Assembly: GCA_021741585.1 (NCBI GenBank)
Contig: JAIOXN010000002.1
Span: 108,804-172,803 of the forward strand
Reading direction: 5' to 3'
Length of the DNA: 64,000 bases
Origin: Aquiluna sp.
GTDB taxonomy: Bacteria > Actinomycetota > Actinomycetes > Actinomycetales > Microbacteriaceae
The number at the start of each line of letters is the position of its first letter. The first letter of the stretch is position 1. Positions 1-9,496 of the stretch are shown in pieces. Under the pieces are notes generated by a model. The model was given only the letters and a program-made list of their open reading frames with translations. It was not told where the DNA came from and made no database searches. A program made the position numbers and the translations under genes.

Positions 1-2958
1 AATACGATAAAGCGCCAATTGGACCGCGCGGCTTTGCAATTCTTTCTCGTCTTTAGGGACCTTCCCGGACTTCCAGTCCAAGATTTCAAAGTCTCCCCCG
101 TCTTCAAAAACCGCATCTAACTTGCAGACCACAAGAATCGAATCCAGACTGAATTCGATTTGTTCTTCGATGAATACCGGAGATAGGTTTGCAAATCTAG
201 AGCCGCTGAAGTTTTCTCCGAGCTTTATGCCAGGTTCACCCATGGCTCCAAAGTCAAAATCTCCTGAACCTAAAAAGCCGTCTTCGATTGCCTGGTGGAA
301 AGCAGTTCCTGATGCTGCTACTTCGCTAAATAACGACGGCATCGGCCGCAGGAGATTAGCTGCAAACCTGGCTGGATCGGCCAAAAGAGCACTAACCGAT
401 GAGGCTGAGAGCCTGGAAGGAAAATCTGGCGCTGCAACCCAACTTGCTCGCTCTCGCTCTTCTAATAACAGGGCCAATTCAGCTGATTCGAAAACTGCCG
501 CAGGGACTGATTTCTCAACTGCAGAGGCGGCTAAACTAACTTGCCCTCGCCTGGCCCCAAGTGGATCAATGGGCCAGCTCAATGTCTCGGACAATGCCAT
601 CAAAGGGTTGACCTCAAGGGGCTCTGGAGTCTGAGTCAGCTCCGTTGCTAATCCAAAGTCGATTACTTCTTGTAAGAATGGGGAAATTGGCCGAGGCTTT
701 TTGGCACCTCTCTTGAAATGTGATGCTGTCATCAAAAGCTCGCCCTTTGATCTAGTGATGGCAACATAGGCCAGGCGGCGCTCTTCCCTCAGGTGGCGCT
801 CTTTTAGCTCTGATTGGAAAATCTTGAAAGAGTCATTGAGCTCTTTTTGAGTAGTGCAGTTGTCATACGACCAGACCGGCAGGCTTGCGAAGTCACCTCT
901 CAACGAGAAAGGAATCTTTCCAGCAGAAAGCCAGCCTTTGGTTTCCCGCATATCCAGTGGAAAGCCTCCGCTACTGAGCCCAACTACCGCGACGCTATCC
1001 CACTCCAAGCCCTTCGCGGCGTGAGCGGTGAGGATTTGAACCACTCCCTTTTTTGCTCCAGTTTTTGGAAGTTCGAAGCTTTCCTTTTCCATCGCTTTTT
1101 CAAGATATCGAATCAGTGAGGTGAGAGATGGTCTGATGCTTGAATTTTCAAAATCTATGATTCGAGAGATGAAAGCCTGCAAATTAGCCATTGGATTGCG
1201 GGAATTGGAATGGGCAAAAAGTTCAATGTCAATTTCCAGATCTCTGATGATCGACCAGCAAAGTTCACCAAGACCCAGTGAACCCTTGGTTCTCATTCGA
1301 TAGAACAGGTTTGCTGCATCCTGAAGGCGCTCTGTTCCCAAAACACTCGCATTTAGATATTTTTCTGATTCCGGCCTGCGCAGTTCATCCAACGCCTCAG
1401 TGATCGTTACCGGGACAGTGGAATTGACCTCTGATCTGATTCGGCTGAGTTTTTTTGCATATCTTGAAAGCGCAACTAGATCCTTAGGGCCGATACGCCA
1501 TCTAGGTCCTGTAAGTAGCCGCATGAGATACGCACCAGAATCCGCAGACTCGATAACCCTTAGGGCACTTACTAAATCCACAACTTCGGGCAGATCAAGC
1601 AAGCCAGAAAGGCCAGTTATCTCGTACTCGATGCCAAGTTCATCAAGACTTTTTGCATAGAGGGACATCGCAGATTTTGTTCTGAACAATATTGCTGCGG
1701 TGGAATCTGAGTCGATTCGAGAAGCGATCCAATTGCAGACTGCCTCAGATTCTGTGACCTCGTCTTGAAAGATCGCAGTCTGGACCTCAAAAGAGTTGCC
1801 GGAACCGTTCTGTGGCCGTACTGAATTTAGTCGGATCGGTTTGATGGATTTGGTGGAGTCCAAATAACTTGCCGGTGCCTCAAGCTCCTGGCTGATTAGG
1901 TTTGCAACGCCCACCACACCGGGGCCCGACCTCCAGCTTGTGCTAAGACTTAGCGGCAAAGAATCGCTAGACCCAAAATCCTCAAAAAAGTTATCCAGAT
2001 TGGCGCTGGATGCGCCTCGCCAGCCGTAAATGGCTTGGTTTGGATCTCCGACCGCCATAACCGCCCGCGCATAGAACAGCTTCGCAAGTAGCCTGGTTTG
2101 GATAGTTGAGGTGTCCTGGTACTCATCCAACATGACAAATTTGAACGGGCTTGAAATTTCAGTTTTGGTCACGGCTTCAAGCGCCAACGCAACTTGATCC
2201 GAAAAATCGACCAGATTTCGCATTCGCTTTTGTGATAAGTACTCCTGGGCTGCCATTAACAGAAGACGATTCAAGCCAATGGCATCAAGAAAATCTTGGG
2301 TGTATTGGAATCTTGCTAAATCGCCACTTTCAGTTTTTGGCAGAACCGATATTTTTTCCTGCAGCTGTGCGAGAACCTGATCGGCTTGTTGAGCGCTTAC
2401 CTGGTTGTCGGTCATCTCGGATGAAAGCGAGAGCAAGAGTTCAACCAAATAATCCGAGCTTCGATCCCAGGCTTGAAGAGCCAGCGATATTTCTGCCGGG
2501 AGATTCTTGAGCACTTCATTGACCAAAGTCAACGAGGTGGCTTCTGTGAGCACCGTGGCATCTTCTTCGTAGCCAAGTCCTAGTGCAAGCTCCCGAAACA
2601 TTTCATTTCCAAAGGAGTTATAGGTCGCAATTTTCGGTTTTTCAAAATCATTCGACAGCTCTGCTGGCCAAAACTCTGTTTCCCGCATCCTAAACAGCGC
2701 TTGACTGACTCGATTGGAAAGCTCTGAAGCTGCCTTCTTGGTGAAAGTAAGGCCAAGTATCTCGGCTGGTGCCGCAAAACCATTTGCAACAAGGTAAAGA
2801 ATCCGAACCGTCATCAATTCGGTCTTTCCCGAACCAGCGCCTGCCACTATCAAGGTTGGGGCGCTCAAGCTCGACCCCTCTACAGCAGCAACTTGCTCGG
2901 GGGTCAGGGTGTATTCGGAAATCACCGAGTAGACCTGCTGGGCAGAGAATTTAGCCAC
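1..2958 (-). CDS. adnB: AdnB-type ATP-dependent helicase-nuclease (partial, 3' end off window)
   Basis: UvrD/RecB-family motor plus RecB-like nuclease, predicted partner of AdnA in double-strand-break end resection. The frame runs open from a GTG at 2958 to the left edge. Visible are Walker A (GAGSGKTE near 2840), a proper DEYQDTS Walker B near 2115, the GDPNQAIYGWRGA motor motif near 2040, and at the edge a PD-(D/E)XK core (KLDAVFEDG, then DWKSGK, then RAVQLALYR). The GTG overlaps the 3' end of adnA by 8 bp, so translation is probably coupled. The stop lies outside the window; probably only the last few tens of codons are missing. By mycobacterial precedent, AdnB carries the leading motor, and this copy has an intact Walker B while AdnA does not. 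No frameshift was seen in the parts translated. Confidence 0.9.
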   Translation of the reverse strand, partial: MAKFSAQQVYSVISEYTLTPEQVAAVEGSSLSAPTLIVAGAGSGKTELMTVRILYLVANGFAAPAEILGLTFTKKAASELSNRVSQALFRMRETEFWPAELSNDFEKPKIATYNSFGNEMFRELALGLGYEEDATVLTEATSLTLVNEVLKNLPAEISLALQAWDRSSDYLVELLLSLSSEMTDNQVSAQQADQVLAQLQEKISVLPKTESGDLARFQYTQDFLDAIGLNRLLLMAAQEYLSQKRMRNLVDFSDQVALALEAVTKTEISSPFKFVMLDEYQDTSTIQTRLLAKLFYARAVMAVGDPNQAIYGWRGASSANLDNFFEDFGSSDSLPLSLSTSWRSGPGVVGVANLISQELEAPASYLDSTKSIKPIRLNSVRPQNGSGNSFEVQTAIFQDEVTESEAVCNWIASRIDSDSTAAILFRTKSAMSLYAKSLDELGIEYEITGLSGLLDLPEVVDLVSALRVIESADSGAYLMRLLTGPRWRIGPKDLVALSRYAKKLSRIRSEVNSTVPVTITEALDELRRPESEKYLNASVLGTERLQDAANLFYRMRTKGSLGLGELCWSIIRDLEIDIELFAHSNSRNPMANLQAFISRIIDFENSSIRPSLTSLIRYLEKAMEKESFELPKTGAKKGVVQILTAHAAKGLEWDSVAVVGLSSGGFPLDMRETKGWLSAGKIPFSLRGDFASLPVWSYDNCTTQKELNDSFKIFQSELKERHLREERRLAYVAITRSKGELLMTASHFKRGAKKPRPISPFLQEVIDFGLATELTQTPEPLEVNPLMALSETLSWPIDPLGARRGQVSLAASAVEKSVPAAVFESAELALLLEERERASWVAAPDFPSRLSASSVSALLADPARFAANLLRPMPSLFSEVAASGTAFHQAIEDGFLGSGDFDFGAMGEPGIKLGENFSGSRFANLSPVFIEEQIEFSLDSILVVCKLDAVFEDGGDFEILDWKSGKVPKDEKELQSRAVQLALYRI

Positions 2959-5887
2959 CGGTCACCACCCGACCAATTAGCAATTTGCAGGTGGCATTTT
3001 CGGCACAGTGCTCGTCCAAATAGGCCTCAAAGGTGTTTCCCCCGGCCCCGAGTTCCACCTTTTTCATAAGAGTCTCTAACCCTGCAAGGCGTTCACCTTC
3101 CAGAATGGACTGTTCCATCACCTTCAACTTTTCAGCTCCCACGTAAACCAAGCGACCTGTTACCGCTTTTGCTTCGGGGTTCATCTTGCTAAGAGCAAGT
3201 TGATATAACGCCACTTGTCGATTTTCAGCCGCTTCTTGGGCGGTTGGGATTCTACCGGTTTTGAGATCGACTGCAATTACAGAGCCGTCTTCCAACTCTT
3301 CAACTCGATCGATTTTTCCCGAGATTAGCAACTTGCCAACCTCTAATTCAAACCCTTGCTCTGCCGCAACCAAACGACCTGCTTCACCAAGATATTGAGC
3401 AACTAGAGCGACCATATTCATGGCTTTTCGTTTTTGAGCTTGGGCGAGCCAATCGGTTTCAAACTGCAAGGTATGCCAATTACTTTCCACGTAACCGGCA
3501 AGATCAGAAGGAGACTGTGCCATTTCCAGTGCCGCATGGATCAAAGTTCCAAGTGAAGCTTCGAAGCCCGAAGAGTCAGCACCGAAGGTGCTTGCAAACC
3601 AGTGCAGTGGGCACTTCTCAAATGCTTCCAACTTAGAAGCGGAGATTCTGATTTGCTCACCGGCTTCTGTGATCGGCTCACTGCTTGAGATTTCCTGTAA
3701 ACCCTGCCAATTATGGGGATGAGCGCCCGGTGCTCCAGCCAATGCGAGAGCCGCCAAGACTGGTGCTGCGCTGTTATCGCCTGCCAATAAATCACGTCTC
3801 AGTCGGCCGACTTTTCTTCTTAGGTCAAAATCAACTGCGTCCTGGTTAGCCTCTGGTTCGATGGTCAAAAGCGGGAAAAACTGTGACGGGGTTTCTTCAA
3901 GATCGCTAATGCAGCTGAGCCACAATATCGACCGGCTGCTGCCAATAGATTTCAAAAGCATCCGAAGTTCGTCGGCAAGTTCTGTTTTAGGAGACTCAAG
4001 GGGTGTTTGCACTTTCCCGGCTAAATACGCGCTGAGAGAGGCCGCACCAAGAAGTGAATTTCGCGCCTTGAGGTTTGGCCAGATGCCTTCTTGCAACCTT
4101 GGCAAGGCGACAAGCTCAAAGCTTGATCCGGAAAGCTGTGCCGCAGTAGCCAAAGTGACCGCCGGACGTCTGCCAATCTGCGCCAAAGAGTCTTCTGGAA
4201 TAGCCAGATTCAATTGGTGTTCGATGAAATCCAAGGCATTGCCCTGTTGATTTAGATCAAATCTAATTGCTGCTGCAAAGAGCTCCAATACCGAATCGAT
4301 ATCGCGATTTGCCGCCAGAGCCGGCTCTGACGCTCCTCGCGAGAGCGATTCCCAGCGCTTCTGAGGACCATGCTCCCAAATCAATGAAACCAGTTCATGT
4401 GCGGTTTTCTCGAGCGCGAGCCTGGCTTTAGCAATCAGGGATATCAGACTATTTAGCTTTCTAACCTCAGGCGAATCGTATTCAATTTCTGACTCAAGAA
4501 TCTCCTGCAAGGTATCTGAAAAAGTCAACTGCGAAAACTGCTCCAATGTGGCAAGCTGACGACCAAGTCTTCTCACCCCAATCGAATCAAGCCCGCAAAA
4601 ATCGGATTGCAGCAAAGAAAGAACCAACTCTGAGTTCTGACTATTGTTCGCTGCTTTTGCGATGTTCAGAATTGCACCTGCGGCCCAGCTTTCACGCAAT
4701 GGCTTCTGCACTCCAAGAATCTTGGTCGGCACATTTCTGGAAGCCAAATCCGACGCAATTTGCTCGAGCTGGACTCTGGTCCTGGCGATGACTGCCATTT
4801 GCTCCCAATCAAGACCTTTTTCTAATCTGGCTTTTCTTAGACGCAGCGCTAAGTGGTCGGCCTCGCTTGAGCGATCAGGGAATTGCATTGCGATTACATC
4901 GCCTTGCGCAATTGAACTATTTGAATACCCCTGGCGCTGTGGGCCTGCCATCGAGGTTGGTAATTTTCCGCTGAGAGTAGCCCCTAGTTTCGAAATGTCA
5001 GCAGGCAGATAAGTGCGATCGGAAATATAAATTCTTGTCTCGGCAGCCAGCACCTGAAGGAATTGGTCAGCTCCGGCGCTTCTGAAACCAAGGGTTGCAA
5101 GGTCAGGATCGCCGAAAACCACAAGAGTTTTATCTTTAGATAGCTCTCGGATAAATTTGAGCCCTGCTGTAGAGAAGTCTTGAGCATCGTCAATAAATAG
5201 GTACTTTGCAGCGATTTGAGTCTTCCCGATCAGCGCAGTCCCACGAATCAGCAAAAGTGACGGGTCCACCAGTCCGCGTTCTTCCAAGATTTTTAGATAG
5301 TCCGGCAGCACGTCGTGCAACACAGCTAGCTTTATTTTCGGAAAATCCGCTTGCAATTTGGTGAGTGACTTCTGGTCCAGCTGATTCTCTAAAAAGACCG
5401 AGACTAAATCTCGAAGCTCTGCCCGAAATCCCTTGAGTTCAAGTGTTAGGGAATCAAATCCCCAAGATTTTGATATTCCAGCACGGATCTTTTCATGCAA
5501 GATCTGTGCCAAAACTAGTTCTTGATTAGCTCCCGAGAGCAGTCCGATATCTTTGTCGGCCGCACGAATGTATTCAAATGCCAGAGCCGAGACCGACCTG
5601 GCCCTTGAGCGAGATGCGGGAAGCTCGGAGTCGATTGCAATCTGGCTCCCAAGCGTTCTTGCCGAAAGTCTGGAGGGGGTAAGAACCTCAATTTCGTCTG
5701 GGTTTACTCCTTGGAGTTCAAGCTCCCTTATGGCAGCCCTGAGCATTGTTGTCTTACCGCTTGCCGCTCCACCGAGGACGATGATTCTTGAGCCGGGCTT
5801 GAGATTGCGCAGTTGCTCAGGCAGCACTGAGGCGGCAGGCAGTTCAACTAACTGCTTTTGCGGGCCAAAAAGTGCTGGATTACTCAC
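2951..5887 (-). CDS. adnA: AdnA-type helicase-nuclease subunit
   Basis: A 978-residue protein with an N-terminal superfamily I motor and a C-terminal RecB-family nuclease; with AdnB it should form the actinobacterial end-resection motor that replaces RecBCD/AddAB. Walker A is GGAASGKTT at residues 39-47. The Walker B reads LFIDDAQDF, with Asp where active motors have the catalytic Glu, and is followed by a GDPDLATLGFRSA motif. The nuclease core is intact: KIDR (Asp 860), VDLKTG (Asp 874, Lys 876) and QVALYQ (Gln 891). Cysteines at 961 and 967 plus a KCPLHWF cysteine recall the Fe-S cluster of such nucleases, but the usual CxxC partner is absent. The GTG start has no strong SD but has TAGATT 6 nt upstream, which suits a leaderless mRNA. 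Length and gene order match the mycobacterial adnA-adnB pair. Confidence 0.9.
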   Translation of the reverse strand: MSNPALFGPQKQLVELPAASVLPEQLRNLKPGSRIIVLGGAASGKTTMLRAAIRELELQGVNPDEIEVLTPSRLSARTLGSQIAIDSELPASRSRARSVSALAFEYIRAADKDIGLLSGANQELVLAQILHEKIRAGISKSWGFDSLTLELKGFRAELRDLVSVFLENQLDQKSLTKLQADFPKIKLAVLHDVLPDYLKILEERGLVDPSLLLIRGTALIGKTQIAAKYLFIDDAQDFSTAGLKFIRELSKDKTLVVFGDPDLATLGFRSAGADQFLQVLAAETRIYISDRTYLPADISKLGATLSGKLPTSMAGPQRQGYSNSSIAQGDVIAMQFPDRSSEADHLALRLRKARLEKGLDWEQMAVIARTRVQLEQIASDLASRNVPTKILGVQKPLRESWAAGAILNIAKAANNSQNSELVLSLLQSDFCGLDSIGVRRLGRQLATLEQFSQLTFSDTLQEILESEIEYDSPEVRKLNSLISLIAKARLALEKTAHELVSLIWEHGPQKRWESLSRGASEPALAANRDIDSVLELFAAAIRFDLNQQGNALDFIEHQLNLAIPEDSLAQIGRRPAVTLATAAQLSGSSFELVALPRLQEGIWPNLKARNSLLGAASLSAYLAGKVQTPLESPKTELADELRMLLKSIGSSRSILWLSCISDLEETPSQFFPLLTIEPEANQDAVDFDLRRKVGRLRRDLLAGDNSAAPVLAALALAGAPGAHPHNWQGLQEISSSEPITEAGEQIRISASKLEAFEKCPLHWFASTFGADSSGFEASLGTLIHAALEMAQSPSDLAGYVESNWHTLQFETDWLAQAQKRKAMNMVALVAQYLGEAGRLVAAEQGFELEVGKLLISGKIDRVEELEDGSVIAVDLKTGRIPTAQEAAENRQVALYQLALSKMNPEAKAVTGRLVYVGAEKLKVMEQSILEGERLAGLETLMKKVELGAGGNTFEAYLDEHCAENATCKLLIGRVVTGG

Positions 5888-5893
5888 CTTGAC

Positions 5894-5899
5894 AATCTA
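5894..5899 (-). promoter_or_regulatory. Leaderless-type -10 box for adnA
   Basis: TAGATT ends 6 nt before the adnA GTG. This is the spacing expected when transcription starts at the first base of the start codon. No -35 was assigned. Confidence 0.5.
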
Positions 5900-5949
5900 A
5901 TTGCCTCCGGTGACATTTTTGTGTCGTAACCTAGAGCAAAAGGAGAGTC

Positions 5950-6174
5950 ATGGAAGTTCGTATTGGTATCAAAGACAGCGCTCGCGATTTAAGTTTTGAT
6001 GCGAGTCTGAACGCATCGCAGATTACAGACTTGGTCAAGAAGGCAATTGAAGGTGGCGAGAAGCTGATCACCATGACCGATGCCAAAGGCAGTTCATTCC
6101 TGATTCCTACCGCATCCATAAGTTTTGTAGAGGTCGGAGCCGAAGAGGCACGACGGGTTGGATTTATCGCCTAA
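5950..6174 (+). CDS. DUF3107 family protein
   Basis: A 74-residue protein matching the actinobacterial DUF3107 family, recognised from the start MEVRIGIKDSARDL and the end VEVGAEEARRVGF. Function is unknown; in other actinobacteria it lies beside the ferritin-like protein and DEAD-box helicase genes that also follow here. A strong SD (AAAGGAGA) sits a few bases before the ATG, unlike its divergent neighbour adnA. The stop overlaps the next gene's ATG by one base, so the two are probably cotranscribed. No signal peptide or membrane segment is seen. Confidence 0.85.
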   Translation: MEVRIGIKDSARDLSFDASLNASQITDLVKKAIEGGEKLITMTDAKGSSFLIPTASISFVEVGAEEARRVGFIA

Positions 6175-6473
6175 TGGAAATTCTTGTAATTGTTTTTTAC
6201 GCTGGAATCTTGGCTCTAGTTGCCCCATTTGTTCTGAAGCAAACTGATCAGTACGGAAAATTGGTGCCAGCTGGCATTGCAGCAGTCTCCGGAGGTGCAC
6301 TCTGGTTGATTCTGACCTGGGCAGGTTTGCACTACGACGAGGCCTGGATCTGGTTCATCGTGATGCTTGGAATGCCAATCGCAACCTTCTTTGGCTCAAA
6401 CTTCCTAGCTAAAAAACGCGAACAAGAAGAAGAGGCAGAATTAGCAGCTATCCGCCTACGCGGTAAGGCCTAG
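6174..6473 (+). CDS. Small membrane protein, conserved hypothetical
   Basis: A 99-residue protein with three likely membrane helices (about residues 2-20, 33-52 and 57-78) and a charged tail rich in Lys and Glu (KKREQEEEAELAAI). I do not recognise a named family. It is translationally coupled to DUF3107 (TAATG junction). Its 3' end overlaps the convergent ferritin-like gene by 18 bp. Initiation from the overlapping ATG is the only reasonable start. Confidence 0.7.
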   Translation: MEILVIVFYAGILALVAPFVLKQTDQYGKLVPAGIAAVSGGALWLILTWAGLHYDEAWIWFIVMLGMPIATFFGSNFLAKKREQEEEAELAAIRLRGKA

Positions 6474-7214
6474 ATAATCCATGCGAATTGCATGATTCGC
6501 AATTAGCTCAGAAGTAAATGGCTCAAGCGCCTTGAACTCTTCTCTTGATCTGTGAGTTTTATCTGTTCCTGGCTCAAAAGTGACCAGGTTGGAGAGATTC
6601 ACAGAATCCCTAACTTCCAGTAGCGCATCGGCGATGATTGCCCTTCCGAACATTGCAAGAACGGCGCCATTAGATTCTGCCTCTGCAATGTGTGCCTCAA
6701 GAGTCTTCTTGGCGAACTTCTCCAGCGAGGAATCCGAGAGCATTTCTTCGACTCGCAGTCTTCGTGCCGGACTTAGACCCTTAGAAACCCTGCGTGCAGA
6801 ATCCTCTAGCATTCCGACCACTAGATAGAGCTGCATCAAATTCTCGAACCAGTTGGCACCTGCGGTGCGCTCAAAGAGTAGATTAAGCCGGTCTTCCGAG
6901 GATTGTTCTAAATCAATCAGGTCGTCACCCAATTTTGCAATCATGGTGGAAAGCTCTTTGTGGCGACTGCGGTATTCATCTGCCACCAGTAACTGAGCTT
7001 TTTCCAAAGTCGAACTTGGGGCCAGCTTTCCCTGATCTTCTAGAGTCTCCGCCACTAGGTCAAATAGGCAAGCCAGCGTGCTCAGATAAATCTGAGGTCT
7101 AGGAGTAAGCTTTGAGGGGTTCAGTTGGACTTGGCTGCGTCCAGCAGCGGAATCTCTCGAGGGAAGCGAAAGCTTCTGAGAGACCTTACGTAATCTGCGA
7201 AACCAATCCAACAC
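6456..7214 (-). CDS. Ferritin-like-fold protein
   Basis: A 252-residue mostly helical protein resembling the actinobacterial ferritin-like-fold/MiaE-like family that usually sits next to a DEAD-box helicase and DUF3107, as here. Glu- and His-rich helical stretches (for example VADEYRSRHKELSTM and AHIAEAESNG) could supply di-iron ligands, but I cannot assign them surely. The GTG start at 7214 gives the sequence MLDWFRRLRK; the first 30 residues are basic and probably disordered. No clear SD; a TATAAG hexamer lies about 8 nt upstream. The biological role is unknown. Confidence 0.65.
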   Translation of the reverse strand: MLDWFRRLRKVSQKLSLPSRDSAAGRSQVQLNPSKLTPRPQIYLSTLACLFDLVAETLEDQGKLAPSSTLEKAQLLVADEYRSRHKELSTMIAKLGDDLIDLEQSSEDRLNLLFERTAGANWFENLMQLYLVVGMLEDSARRVSKGLSPARRLRVEEMLSDSSLEKFAKKTLEAHIAEAESNGAVLAMFGRAIIADALLEVRDSVNLSNLVTFEPGTDKTHRSREEFKALEPFTSELIANHAIRMDYLGLTA

Positions 7215-7278
7215 CCAGCAAGCTTATAACTGTGCTCACCCGAAACTATCCAAGTGGGCCAATACGACGGAGAGTTTT

Positions 7279-8646
7279 TTGAGTTTTATTTCACTCGGTA
7301 TCGATGCCGACATTTGTGAAGCACTAGATTCCAGAGGAATCACAAGTCCATTCCCAATCCAAGAACAAGCCATTCCAGTTGCGTTATCTGGCACCGATGT
7401 AATCGGTCAGGCAAAAACCGGAACCGGAAAAACCTTAGGTTTTGGGCTACCGATGCTTCAAGCCCTGGGCAAGGATCCAGAACCAGGCGTGCAAGCACTT
7501 GTGGTTGTCCCGACCCGCGAACTTGCAGTTCAGGTGGCTTCGGATTTGGAGTTGGCCAGTGCGAACCGTTCCACTCAGGTTGTTGCTATCTACGGTGGCA
7601 AGGCCTACGAGGGACAGATTGAAGCAATCAAGTCCGGTGCCCAGGTCGTGGTTGGAACCCCTGGCCGCCTAATTGACCTCTCCAAGCAAAAGCTTCTAGA
7701 CCTTTCAAAAATCAAGTTCATGGTGCTGGATGAAGCAGACGAAATGCTTGACCTTGGCTTCCTTCCAGATGTTGAGAAGCTATTTAGCTACACGCCAGCT
7801 GGACGACAAACCATGCTGTTCTCTGCAACCATGCCTGCCGCAATTCTCTCTCTGGCAAGGCGCTACCAGAACCGACCAATCCACATTCGCGTCTCTGACC
7901 CTGAAGAGGGTAAGACCAAGGCAGATATCAAGCAGTTTGTTTACCGCGCTCACGCCTTGGACAAGGACGAGGTGGTTGGGCGAATCTTGCAGGCGGAAGG
8001 CCGCGGTAAGACTGTAATTTTCGTTCGAACCAAGCGCCACAGCGCAAAACTCACCGAGGAACTGGTTGATCGTGGTTTTATGGCAACCCCGCTACACGGC
8101 GACATGAACCAAGAGGCGCGTGAGCGTTCCATGCAAGCATTTAGAACCGGCAAAAAGGACATCTTGGTTGCCACCGAAGTGGCTGCCCGCGGAATCGATG
8201 TTGATGATGTGACTCACGTAATCAACTACTCAGTGCCAGAAGATGAGAAGGCCTACCTACACCGAGTTGGAAGAACCGGTCGCGCTGGAAAGCTTGGAAT
8301 CGCAGTTACATTTGTGGACTGGGAGGACATGGTTCGTTGGGTTCACATCAACCGTGAATTGGATATGGGCATCCCGGAACCAGTTGAGACCTATTCAAAC
8401 TCAGAGCACCTGTATTCCGATCTTGGAATTGCTCCGGAATCCAAGGGCCGCCTAAAGCGCAAGTCTGAGGAACCCAAGGCAAACACCGGCAAGCCAGGTG
8501 GACACTCGGGCCAGAGGCACCAGCGCTCGGATCGCGATAAGGCAAAGGGTGGCGACATGCCACACAAGGATGTTGCGGCAGCATCACCGCAGCGCAATCG
8601 CAATCGTCGCAGAAACTACAAAAACGCCTCAACCCCAGAAGCTTGA
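7279..8646 (+). CDS. DEAD-box ATP-dependent RNA helicase
   Basis: A 455-residue RNA helicase with the full motif set: Q motif (PFPIQEQAIP), motif I AKTGTGKT at 45-52, PTRELAVQ, TPGR, DEAD at 151-154, SAT at 182-184, ARGIDV and HRVGRTGRAG. A basic low-complexity tail of about 75 residues follows the second RecA domain, as in RhlE/DeaD-type enzymes acting on rRNA or mRNA structure. The start is TTG at 7279 with SD CGGAGAG about 6 nt upstream. The 3' end overlaps the convergent PHP gene by 31 bp, and a perfect hairpin spans the stop codon. Confidence 0.92.
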   Translation: MSFISLGIDADICEALDSRGITSPFPIQEQAIPVALSGTDVIGQAKTGTGKTLGFGLPMLQALGKDPEPGVQALVVVPTRELAVQVASDLELASANRSTQVVAIYGGKAYEGQIEAIKSGAQVVVGTPGRLIDLSKQKLLDLSKIKFMVLDEADEMLDLGFLPDVEKLFSYTPAGRQTMLFSATMPAAILSLARRYQNRPIHIRVSDPEEGKTKADIKQFVYRAHALDKDEVVGRILQAEGRGKTVIFVRTKRHSAKLTEELVDRGFMATPLHGDMNQEARERSMQAFRTGKKDILVATEVAARGIDVDDVTHVINYSVPEDEKAYLHRVGRTGRAGKLGIAVTFVDWEDMVRWVHINRELDMGIPEPVETYSNSEHLYSDLGIAPESKGRLKRKSEEPKANTGKPGGHSGQRHQRSDRDKAKGGDMPHKDVAAASPQRNRNRRRNYKNASTPEA

Positions 8647-9479
8647 TCGATAATTCGATCAAGCATTTCTTGCGAGGTTTGATTCTCACCGAGCAAATTC
8701 TCTTTCCCACCAACCCCGTGGTAATCAGAAGACCCGGTGACAATCAGGTTGTGCTTCAGCGCCAAATCTCTAAGCCTTGGCTTTGCAAATTTTGGCACGC
8801 TTCTGTGATCTACCTCAAAGCCGTCTAGACCTGCTGCAATCAAGGATTCGAAGTGCGCAATGGGGAGATCTTTAAGCGATCCCGGAAAATCAATCAACGG
8901 GTGCGCCATGATCGCCACTCCCCCGGCACCGTGAATCAGGGAAATTGCCTTGGCCGTCTCTAGTGTTTTTTCGGACACGTAATACCTAGAGTTTCGATGC
9001 AACATCGACTCAAAGGCGGAGGAACGGTCTGGCACAACCCCTGCTGAAACCAAAGCGTCTGCGAGCGCCGGTCGGCCAATGGTTGACCCTTTGGGAAGCT
9101 GCTCTAAAACCAACTCCCAGCTGATTGGGTAATCCTCTGCTAGGCGTCTAACCATCTCTTTGGCGCGCAAGATCCTGGACTCCCTTGTCATTTCTAGTGC
9201 TTCACTGAGAGCTAAATTATTTGGATCTGGTAGGTAGGCCAACATGTGAACGCTGACGCCCCTACCCTCGGGTGTTAGAGCGCGGGTGGAAACTTCAATA
9301 CCGGGAACCAGCCCGATTCCTTGACTCCCGGCGGCAACAATCGCCTCATCCCAGCCAATTGTGGTGTCATGATCTGTAATAGCGAGCACACTTACTCCCT
9401 GCGCTTTGGCATTGGCAACCAGCTCAGTTGGGGTGTCTTTGCCATCTGAGCAATTTGTGTGTGCGTGGAGGTCTATCAC
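8616..9479 (-). CDS. PHP-domain phosphoesterase
   Basis: A PHP metal-dependent phosphoesterase of the YciV/TrpH (RNase AM or nucleoside 3',5'-bisphosphatase) type. Metal-binding motifs are HAHTNCSDG at the N-terminus, DHDT, MAHP and SSDYHG near the C-terminus. An ATG/GTG-like start further upstream is possible, but the family begins right at the (V/M)IDLHAHT strand; the GTG at 9479 is chosen. TATTCT lies 6 nt before that GTG with no SD, which supports leaderless initiation. It is divergent from the aminopeptidase gene with only 17 bp between start codons. The exact substrate cannot be read from sequence. Confidence 0.85.
   Translation of the reverse strand: MIDLHAHTNCSDGKDTPTELVANAKAQGVSVLAITDHDTTIGWDEAIVAAGSQGIGLVPGIEVSTRALTPEGRGVSVHMLAYLPDPNNLALSEALEMTRESRILRAKEMVRRLAEDYPISWELVLEQLPKGSTIGRPALADALVSAGVVPDRSSAFESMLHRNSRYYVSEKTLETAKAISLIHGAGGVAIMAHPLIDFPGSLKDLPIAHFESLIAAGLDGFEVDHRSVPKFAKPRLRDLALKHNLIVTGSSDYHGVGGKENLLGENQTSQEMLDRIIDQASGVEAFL
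8641..8664. terminator. Hairpin spanning overlapping convergent gene ends
   Basis: A 10-bp perfect stem (GCTTGATCGA / TCGATCAAGC) with a TAAT loop covers the helicase stop codon and codes for residues near the PHP C-terminus. It is followed on the + strand by ATTTCTT. Probably a terminator for the helicase transcript, possibly acting on both strands. Confidence 0.5.
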
Positions 9480-9485
9480 AGGAGC

Positions 9486-9491
9486 AGAATA
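9486..9491 (-). promoter_or_regulatory. Leaderless-type -10 box for PHP gene
   Basis: TATTCT ends 6 nt before the GTG at 9479. It overlaps the ribosome-binding region of the divergent aminopeptidase gene. Confidence 0.5.
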
Positions 9492-9496
9492 GTCGC

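Noticed and set aside
122..2954. Several open frames on the + strand at the left end
   Set aside because: They are antisense to adnB, whose frame shows continuous helicase and nuclease motifs.
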